Shown: piece by piece, positions 56,380 to 64,000 of the stretch
Layout of the letters: the number at the start of each line of letters is the position of its first letter
Numbering within the stretch: position 1 is the first letter of the stretch
NCBI GenBank assembly: GCA_037892935.1
Contig: JAYXKI010000004.1
Span: 248,001-312,000, forward strand
Length of the DNA stretch: 64,000 nt
DNA from: Phlebopus portentosus
Lineage: Eukaryota > Basidiomycota > Agaricomycetes > Boletales > Boletinellaceae
Direction: 5' to 3'
Translations under genes and position numbers: made by a program
The notes under the pieces: model-generated
The model's database searches: none
Told to the model about the DNA's origin: nothing
Seen by the model: the letters and a program-made list of their open reading frames with translations, nothing else

Positions 56380-59220
56380 GTTGAGTAGCTCCTATATTCA
56401 CTCTTAATATCCTTTCCATTAAATAAGATATTATATTTTATTTTGATAATACCGTGTGTTATGAATTGTCTCCACTTCATATCTGGCTTGGCCCTCTATT
56501 CAATAGGTGGTGGTTCATTCAAAGTGGGTCTTCCAGGGTAGTCCTTTTACTTGTAAGGCCTAAAAAGACTTGCATAAAATACTAGGTGTATCGGAAGGGT
56601 TTCAGGTAAACATAATCTAAATGACACTTATCTGACTGCATTCTCAACTTTATAAAGGCCTGTTCACTTTATTGCAAGTTTTTTTGTCAGTTCCAGTCAA
56701 CTGAGATTCCTTATATCTAGTAACACTTCATCTCCTGGCTTGTACTCTAGCAGTTTGCCTTGATGCAGATCTGCATAAAGCTTCATTGCCTCATTCACTT
56801 GCCTAATTGAATTATAGGCTTTTTGCTGTACTTATCAAAGCTCCTCTAGGTGATTTATTGCTTCTGAGATATTTAAATTGCCAGTCTCCACTATATCCAG
56901 GTGAGGGTACTATCTATATAGTATATAAAATGGTGACTAATAAGTGATTCTGTATTTGCAATTATTGTAGGCAAATTCTGCCATATTGATGTACTTTACC
57001 TAATCTGTTTAGTGGTAGGATACATAGTAATGTAGGTACTGTTTGAGTTCTTGATTGAGTCACTCAGTTTAACTATTAGTTTGTAGGTAATGCACTGTAC
57101 TAGTTTTCCAATCAACATCAATGAATCTGCAAAACTCTTAGAAAAATTGCACAGTGAAGTTGCTACTTTAGTTGGAGATTACTTATTTAGAGGCCCCATA
57201 GTATTTAACGATGTGTTAGCAAAACAAGCATGCCAACTGCTTAGTATTAAGTATCTCCTGGCAAGGAATGAACTTCCTTATTTTAGTGAGTTTGTCCACT
57301 ATAATAAGTATTGAACTGTAGCCTTCATTGCTCACTGGTAAATTAGTAATCAGGTCACAGGTTATAGTTTCCTATGGTTAATGTAGTGCTGTCAACAGTT
57401 GGAGTAGCGGATTTCAAAACTGTCAAATTAGTTTTGCACATTGACATATGTTACAGGATGAGATATATTCTTGGATTATCTCTTCCATCCTCAGCCAATA
57501 GTACGATCATTTTACAAGCTCTATGATCTTTTCTGCTCCTGGGTGGCCTGTGAGCTTATGATCATAGTGTCTTCAGATTAGCAACACTTTTAGATTGGCA
57601 GATGGTAGGACATATAATGCATTAGTTATGTAGTACAAGCCATTTCTGTAACTGTAGCTATTGCTCTTCTTGATTGCCAAAATTTCCTTCCTGGCCTCCT
57701 CAGTATTGTAATGTCTCTTGATCATTCAAATGATCAGATCAGAGATAGTAACCATTTCTGTTTCTAGTCTGTATAGATATTGATCTTAGTTTATTACAAT
57801 ATCTGCTGCTTGATTATATTGGGTGATAGCAAGGTAACACCTAAGTTATTCTTGTCTTCTGGCATATAATCAGCTCATCATGATAGTGTATCTGTCTGAT
57901 TCTTCTTGCCTAGCCAATGGAGAATCTTAAAATTATATCATAATAACTCTAGTGCCCATCTCACTTGACATCTTGTTAAATTCTAAGCTGTCATGAAGTA
58001 TCAGAGGTTTGCATGATCACTTTAGATAGTTATTGATTCCTTTGTTCCTTCTAATAAGTGTCTCCAATGTTTGAGTGCTTCTATAATTGCTAGCATTTCT
58101 TTGTCATGCATCAAATAATTTTATTGAGCACTTGATAGTATCTTCAACATCTCAGTTCTCCTTGGTCATCTTCTTGTTGTAAGACTGCACCAATTGCTAC
58201 ATCAGATGCATTAGTTTTTAATGTATATAGTTTGTCTGGCTTTAGCATTGCCAATGGTGCTTCAGTTTTGAATGTCTTCTTGATGCTTTCAAAAGCTTTG
58301 TTCTGTGCTTCTGTCCAAATAAACTTGTGATCCTTTTTGATAAGTTTGTCAATAGGTGTGTATAAATCAGTATAGTATTTGATAAATCTTTGGTAGAAGT
58401 TGCAAAAGCCTTGGAACTTTCAGATCTGTTGTTTTGTCTTTGGTGTTAGCCATTCTCATATTGCTTTAAGTTTGTAAGGATCTATTTGGATGTCTTTTGT
58501 TCCTACTACAAATCTTAGATAGTTGAGTTGGGTTTGAAGGAAGTGACATTTCTCAATTTTGAGATAAATATCAAGTTCTCAGCATTTCTGTAGAATTGCT
58601 CTAAGGAGTGTCTAGTACTCTTCTTCAGTTTACACTTGGCCAATAAGGTCATCTAGGTAGTTTAGTGCCTTTTCTGTTCTGAGCCAATATTTAAAGTTAT
58701 CATTCATGAATTATTAGAATACTGCAGATGAGTTCTTTATTCCAAACATTATAACCTTTGGTTTGTAGACTGCATTGTCAACTCAGAATGCTGTCTTCCA
58801 TTTATCTCCTTCTCAAATTCTCAGATTGTTATATTTTGATTGCATATCAAGTGTGAAGAAGAATTTGCCTTTCTCCAGTTTCTCTGGTAGGATGCTCATA
58901 ATTAGTATTGAGTATAGATCTGATATTGTCACATTGTTGATGTCTTAGTAATCAATTCCTGCTCATGCTCCTTTATCTTTCTTTCTAATAAAGAAGACTG
59001 GTATTGTTACCGGACATGGTTCATGTGGATGAATCTTTTTAATTTATCCATTATCCAGTAATTCTCAGACATAGACATTGAGTGCTGCCTGCTCTTTTTG
59101 TGTGAGCTTGATAATAGGCCTCAGTTTTGATAATGGTACTTCTTCCTTAAGGTTTATTGCTATATCCTATTTCATATACTTAGGTAACCTCCTTAATCTA
59201 TCTAGATCAAATACATTTGC
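56380..59220 (-). pseudogene. pol: Pol of element E (RT, RNase H, integrase, chromodomain relic)
   Basis: RT: VTIPVFFIRKKDKG, FFTLDMQSKYNNLRI, MFGIKNSSAVF and YLDDLIGQ (about 58643-58660). RNase H/connection: FQGFCNFYQRFIKYYTDL and TEAPLAMLKPDKLYTLKTNASDVAIGAVLQQED. Integrase zinc module: GHPGAEKIIELVK with SCNICQ.AK (about 57640-57480). End of pol: NMAEFAYNN, YKPGDEVLLD and the chromodomain-like segment. Every stretch is broken by TGA/TAG/TAA, typical of C-to-T decay. Confidence 0.82.
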
Positions 59221-60279
59221 ATAGTTTATAATTTACTTCAGTAGGAGTTTTTGCCAATCTCATTTCTGTATACTGAGTAATCCTTCTGCAGCTGCCTTCT
59301 ATTGTGAATACCGCTATGATACTAAACTTGCTTTGTTCAGTGGTTGTGATACTTAGTTCTGCTGCCTTGGTAACCAATTTTGTTTAAGATCTAGCTTTAG
59401 CTTTTCAGCGAGCTCTTTTTTTCTCCTAAGGGTAATTGGTTGATTAGTTATCCTGAGCCTTTTGATGTCTAGTAGCTCTATATTGTACATAGAAGTGTCT
59501 TCTGTTGTCTCCTGCTCATCTTGCATATCAATATTGCTATCTTTAGCTGCTCATCTTGTATGCTTTGGGTATAGGAGTTACTTCTCTAAGTAGTATTAGT
59601 CTTGGTGTCTAATTTCATTTTGTTCCTGCTATTTATTTATTATGATATCATCCCTCTGGTGGATGTATTCTAGTTGTCATCCTAGAGTTTCCCTTTGGTA
59701 CTGGCTGGATTTCTGTACTATCTAGTTTCTTCAGTTCTAATAGTCATTGTCTTTGTAGTAGCTGTTTCTTTTATTACTTAGAAGAGTCATTTATTTTCTC
59801 CTGCTCAACTCAGTTATGTTTGCTTATTACTTTGGTAATTTCACCTTTGGATATCTGATATAATTACTGTGCTGAGATCATTCTTCTCAGTATGTGCCTT
59901 GTTCATCATTACACTATACTTGTTATTTCTAGTAGTTGCTTTGATATGGAGTCTGATATAGTTTCCATACTTGGACTCTTTGCTTCATCTACCTTCTTTA
60001 GCTGTTCTAGTTTTAGTGTTACTAATCAACCTTTCAGTTTTACTTGCGGCTTTGTCTCTTGAGGGTGTCTATTGTTACTTTCTCTTCATGATGTAAATAG
60101 TTTTTTTGGTGCTCTAGAGTGTCAATAATTATCTCTATTCTGAGCTTGTTGCTTCATGTTATATCTAGGTCTTGTCCTGTCAGATTTGTCTTTCTTTTGC
60201 TGCTTTTGCTTATGCTTCCTGCACTTTTACTTCTTGATAGCTCATATGATGCTGAGCTCAAATAGTATCACATTATCAT

Positions 60280-61060
60280 TCTGATTCTATATTTGATTCT
60301 TCCAATCAATTTCTGAATTGACTTTGGCTAAATAGTCAATACCTAAGATCACTTTATCCTATCCTGTAGTTGTTACTGCCAGCATTTGTAGCTGTAGCTT
60401 AGATCTATTAAAGATCAATAAGTAGATCTCATGTGTGATTGTTTCTTCTTAGTTTGAGCTTCTATCAGCATTATTCAGGGGTTGAGGGTAAACAAGTTTC
60501 TTCTTGAATAGATTATGATATTGTACCAAGTTGGAGTGTATTGTACTATATGTTACTCTAGAATTGGACTGCTAGGGTCTTTATTTCAACCTTCACTTGA
60601 ATGAGTAATTGAGGATACAATGCATGTATTAGCAATTACTTATTATATATCATTTCACTGAGGTTAAATCCAGAAGGTATGAAACTCTGGTTGTTGAAAC
60701 TATTCTTGCTACTCTTCATACTCTCGCATTGTGTAGTCTCATTCAATAGAGATTCTAGTCTTTTCCCTATTGCTCTTTACTTATAAGGGAATTTTAAAAG
60801 TTGTTTTGGTATTTTTCATCATGCTTGCAGGTGTAGCCTGTTAATTTGTCTCCTTTAGCCTATGTTATGTGATTATAGTAGACTAGCCTTTAACAATACA
60901 GATCAGAACATGTTTCCTTAAAATTCACAGCTCGTGCTGTTATCAACTTTTATTTCTAACCATTTGTTCTCTTCTTCAACTGTTCTAAGGAAGAACCCTT
61001 TTACTTTCTTGGTGCTTTGCAATTCTTTGAGTAATGTCCAATCTTTCTACAGTTATAGCA
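60280..61060 (-). pseudogene. gag: Gag nucleocapsid and protease relic of element E
   Basis: Zinc knuckle CYNCRKIGHYSKNC (CX2CX4HX4C) at 61060-61019 is followed by KAPKKVKGFFLR. About 700 bp further on is a protease C-terminal motif (VILGIDYLAKVNSEIDW). No continuous frame. Confidence 0.7.
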
Positions 61061-61223
61061 TTTAGCTCTCTTTTTCAGCAAGCCTCAGAGAGCATCTACA
61101 TTCATAGCATCTAGATCTCGTTTTGATTATTGTATTAGTAATTGAAATGATGATTACCGATTTATTTTAAATCTCAGAGTATATGTCTAACTTTCAATCA
61201 GCTTCTGCCTGGCATTCATATCT

Positions 61224-61739
61224 TGTTAGATCACATAAATCCAGCAAAGGACTATTGAGTCCAGTGGTGAGTACACTTGATGTAGAGTACTCACCAATGG
61301 ACTGTGCCACTTTTATAAGAGATTACATAAGCATCACATGATCAAGAAAGCGGACATAAGGAAGCACTACGGGCAATTTAGTATTTTACATCGCATGATA
61401 AATGGATTGATATCTAATTTGATATTTTCAATATCATTCAATATCATTATGCATATCCTCATTAGGGATATTTAGAATATCATCGAAGCAGATATCCCTA
61501 AAAATTATCCCGATTGGTCAATCAGAATATCTGCTTTGATGATATTCTAAATACTTCGATGATATTCAAAATATCCCTAATGAGAATATGCATAATGATA
61601 TTGAATGATATTGAAAATATCAAATTACATATCAATCCATTTATCATGCGATGTAAAATACTAAATTGCCCGTAGTGAAGAATATAAACAGAACAATAAA
61701 CTACAAAATACTAAGAGTGTCAGAATCACACTTCTAACA
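61224..61739 (-). repeat. 3' LTR of Copia element F, carrying a MITE
   Basis: TGTTAGATCACA ... CACTTCTAACA on plus. Without the MITE and its duplicated 3 bp it would be about 200 bp, against 252 bp for the LTR of G; the difference equals one 52-53 bp internal repeat. Confidence 0.88.
61365..61677. mobile_element. CACTA-ended foldback MITE (313 bp)
   Basis: The two halves are long, nearly perfect inverted repeats beginning CACTACGGGCAATTTAGT at both ends. The 3-bp duplication AAG flanks it (61362-61364 and 61678-61680). CACTA termini and a 3-bp duplication fit the CACTA/EnSpm (CMC) superfamily. No coding capacity. Confidence 0.9.
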
Positions 61740-61752
61740 CTCCCCCCTGATC

Positions 61753-62050
61753 TGATACTCTTTCCTTCAACATAATCTCAACATCTTACACATCTCCTGC
61801 ACCTTTACTCTACTTAGTGCTTTGGTCATAATGTCTGTTGGCATAGTTTGAGTGGTCAAGTAATGCACTTTGATATGACCAGCCTCTACAACATCTCTCA
61901 ACTAGTAGAAGCGCAGATCTAGGTGTTTCATGCGTCCACAATGCTCAGGATTATTTGCCACAGACAGAGCAGACTGGTTATCAATGTACAGAGAGGAGGG
62001 TGCATCAAACTTGTAGCTAAACTCTATAAAGAGATTTCTTAGCCACATAA
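61753..62050 (-). pseudogene. Copia pol C-terminus (RNase H) of element F
   Basis: WLRNLFIEFSYKF, IDNQSALSVANNPEHCGRMK, HLDLRFY, one stop, then a stretch with MPTDIMTKALSR and a terminal MLRLC. This is the standard Ty1/Copia RNase H end. The single stop is a TAG where family members usually have Trp. The N-terminal part is lost beyond 62051. Confidence 0.88.
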
Positions 62051-62051
62051 T

Positions 62052-62303
62052 TGTTAGAAGTGTGATTCTGACACTCTTAGTATTTTGTAGTTTATTATTC
62101 TGTTTATATTCTTCCTTATGTCCACTTTCTTGATCATGTAATGCTTATGTAACCTCCTGTAAAAGCGGCACAGTCCATTGGTGAGTACTCTACATCAAGT
62201 GTACTCACCACTGGACTCAGGTATGTAGTTAGACTGCTAATATACATCAAGTGTACTCACCACTGGACTCAGTGGTCCCTTGCTGGATTTGTGTGATCTA
62301 ACA
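62052..62303 (+). repeat. 5' LTR of Copia element G
   Basis: 252 bp, TGTTAGAAG...GATCTAACA. It contains a direct repeat of ACATCAAGTGTACTCACCAC plus TGGACTCAG (62193-62222 and about 62246-62274), a 53-bp unit that is single in the LTR of F. Confidence 0.9.
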
Positions 62304-62323
62304 GGTTATGAGCCTTGAGCTCT
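62304..62323 (+). promoter_or_regulatory. Primer-binding site for an initiator tRNA-Met fragment
   Basis: GGTTATGAGCCTTGAGCTCT directly follows the LTR. GGTTATGAGCC is the complement of the anticodon stem-loop side of initiator tRNA-Met (GGCTCATAACC), not of a tRNA 3' end. This is the half-tRNA priming known for Drosophila copia and yeast Ty5. Confidence 0.7.
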
Positions 62324-63488
62324 AGCTGTCTGCACTGCCGCATTTTTGAGTTGTTTAGGTTTGGAGAGCTGCTGCTGTTGTTAGAGAAGCTTTTGGTGTT
62401 CTGGACTGGCCTTTTGGTGTGTTCCTAGTATTCCCATCATCTTCTGCACCCTTCTGTGCAGTTTCCACAGTCCTAGAGCCCTCTGCCTTCTTCTTTGGCT
62501 TTTATTAGTGCCAAATCTCCCTAAAACTCCGCCGCTTGATTGCTCCACAACTGTCTAGCTGTTTCTGACGCCCTTTAGCATGTTTACTTGGCCCATATAG
62601 GCCTACTGTCCTGCCGAGTTTCAGTCTGATCCGTCGCGATTTGACACCGCTATAGCCCTATCACTTTTGGCTATTTTCAAAGTTGCATTGCCTATCCTGG
62701 GTGAACCGCTGATCCGTATCTCACAAAATTTGGCACGTCTATTTTCCTATTTCCTTGTCCCCTGTCGCAAAGTTTCAGCCAAATTGGTCAAGAACTCGCT
62801 GACTTATTGAAGGATCTTTGTTTTACACTCTATTTTGGCAACTTTTGATTTTCTCAGCAACTGCTGATCCGATCCGGATGCCCCTTGGTGTGCATATGGC
62901 TCCCATACCTGTGCATACTTCCACCAAGTTTCAGTTTAAGCGGCTGCAGTTTAACTGCGCTGTGGGCTTTTCTTGTGTCAATGGAAATTGTTGATTGCTG
63001 CTGATCCGCTGATCCGATCTGCATGCTATTTGCACCGTTCGATTTTCTCATCGTCCTCTATCTGCATGCTAATTTGCGCACCATTCCACCTATCCGTTCC
63101 TTCTCTGTGCTGCATTTTGTGTCTGGCAGCTCTGGTGTTAATTGGTGTGTGGCTCTATCACTGTTGTTGGATCAGCCTAGCCTACAGACTGTGAAGCTTG
63201 CCTGCCTGGCCTTAGTTTGCTAGTTGTAGTCACTCTTTGAGTGTCTACTTAAGCCTAGAGCCTCTCTCAGTTAGCGGTGCCTGCGGGGTCTTAGCAGACC
63301 AATAGACCAGCACTGTCTTGTGGCAAATCTGTGTATACTTCAGTGACTGTAGAAGACTGCACTGGTTGGCATTGATCTGTCACCTCCAGGCATAAATTTG
63401 TTAGCGCTCTCTCCCTCATTGCTCCCTCACTGCTTATTTCTTCTAAGCATCATCTGTTCACTCTCATCCACACCTCATTTCAACTATC
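62324..63488 (+). other. Leader of Copia element G
   Basis: About 1.17 kb between the primer site and gag, with no convincing gene. The motif GCTGATCCG recurs (about 62709, 62867, 63000, 63009), often as GCTGATCCGATC. Ends in a pyrimidine-rich stretch before the gag ATG. Confidence 0.5.
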
Positions 63489-64000
63489 ATGTCTGATCCT
63501 GTCACCTCTGAGATGCTATCCACTATCACCAAGCTCAATGACAGCAACTACTCTGTCTGGAAGCATGATATGCGTGCTGCACTTCAAGTCAAGAAGTTGT
63601 AGCACCTGATCTCTGGTCAGGAAGCTAAGCCTAGTGCTCCAGCAGAGGCTGTCCAGCTCTAAGAAGAGAAGGCTGAGCAAGCTGCAGGCCTGATCTATCA
63701 GAGACTTGAGCATAGCATGCAGGTTATGGTGCAGGACTACATGGATGATCCAGTCAAGATGTGGACTGAGCTTCAGAAGATCAATAAGCAGGACAACCTA
63801 GCTGCATGCTTTAATGCCTATGATGAGTTCTTCAACATCACTAAGAAGGAAGATGAGTCCCTCACCAATCTGGTGAGCAGGGTTGAGCTAGCACTACACA
63901 AGATCAGAAGCACTCATTCTAGCACCCTCAAACTTGAGGAGTTTGAGAATGAGCTTGCATGTGAATGTCTAATTCATGCTCCTCCTGAGGACTATGCTTC
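63489..64000 (+). pseudogene. gag: Copia gag (UBN2-type) of element G, partial, two stops
   Basis: MSDPVTSEMLSTITKLNDSN, YSVWKHDMRAALQVKKL, then TAG (63600-63602), further sequence, TAA (63660-63662), then IYQRLEHSMQ, KMWTELQKIN and LTNLVSRVELALHKIRS. The N-terminal tryptophan motif and helical pattern fit gag-polypeptides of Copia elements. It runs off the window. Confidence 0.85.

Larger units (their letters stand above)
56270..61223 (-). mobile_element. Very old chromodomain-type Ty3/Gypsy element E
   Basis: Minus strand, readable only through many stops and shifts. Order from the right: gag zinc knuckle (61060-61019), protease end (about 60310), RT, RNase H, integrase, then a chromodomain-like end (about 56380-56490, IKYNILFNGKDI). 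Cut on the right by the Copia LTR at 61224. It is not closely related to A-D (YLDD active site, chromodomain). Confidence 0.8.
61224..62051 (-). mobile_element. Copia-type element F, 3' end
   Basis: Minus strand: the last part of pol (RNase H), a polypurine tract (GATCAGGGGGGAG, RC of 61740-61752) and the 3' LTR (61739-61224). Cut upstream by insertion of element G at 62052. Confidence 0.88.
62052..64000 (+). mobile_element. Copia-type element G (5' part; runs off the window)
   Basis: 5' LTR 62052-62303, primer-binding site, a 1.2 kb leader, and gag from 63489. Inserted in the RNase H region of F in opposite orientation. The 3' part is outside the window. Confidence 0.88.

Noticed and set aside
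62854..63223. Overlapping short ORFs in the Copia leader and antisense to Copia gag (63516-63713)
   Set aside because: No motif and no conservation evidence; the gag frame is on the plus strand.

Overview
This window looks like a transposon-saturated stretch of a filamentous fungal genome, most likely a basidiomycete of the Agaricomycetes type. The reasons are introns of about 50 bp with GTRNGT-like donors, Ty3/Gypsy and Ty1/Copia LTR elements, a fungal Argonaute and SAC3/GANP gene pieces, and widespread C-to-T decay. I see no rRNA, tRNA or CRISPR and no clearly intact host gene. Almost everything readable is a mobile element, a captured gene piece or a decayed remnant.

Layout. (1) 1-9355: most of a young Gypsy copy (A) with the end of gag, a full-length pol, a spliced gene on the opposite strand (5262-7598) and its 3' LTR. 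(2) 9356-27021: a second copy (B), into whose gag copy A appears to have jumped. B's gag is also split by a 7.77 kb DNA transposon (P, 9640-17410). P carries no visible transposase but holds pieces of host genes: Hsp70, Argonaute and SAC3/GANP. (3) 27022-32649: a third copy (C) on the minus strand, into whose pol copy B appears to have jumped. (4) 32650-42463: old flanking DNA with a decayed gene of unknown family, a decayed Tc1/mariner-like transposase gene split by a solo LTR of the A/B/C family, and AT-rich DNA. (5) 42464-52832: a complete but heavily decayed relative (D) with both LTRs and a 4-bp target duplication. (6) 52833-61223: AT-rich DNA, an unrecognised minus-strand gene relic and a very old minus-strand chromodomain-type Gypsy element (E). 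(7) 61224-64000: two Copia elements, one (G, plus) inserted in the other (F, minus), with a CACTA-ended foldback MITE in the LTR of F.

How the parts work together. A/B/C share one design: LTR of about 1.63 kb with a TATA box, gag-protease, pol in the -1 frame behind a GGGTTTT slippery heptamer, then a convergent antisense gene with two introns. The antisense gene encodes a Gln/Asn-rich, acidic, probably nuclear protein with a Zn(II)2Cys6-type spacing of cysteines (CX2CX6CX7CX2CX6C). The first five cysteines keep the same spacing in the diverged element D, which argues that the gene is a lasting part of the element. It is the best candidate here for an undescribed system. The second candidate is P, a gene-capturing DNA transposon carrying pieces of an RNA-silencing gene.

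Limits: identities come from reading motifs, not from searches. The 5' ends of A, B and the 3' end of C lie outside the window, so the nesting model is partly inferred.
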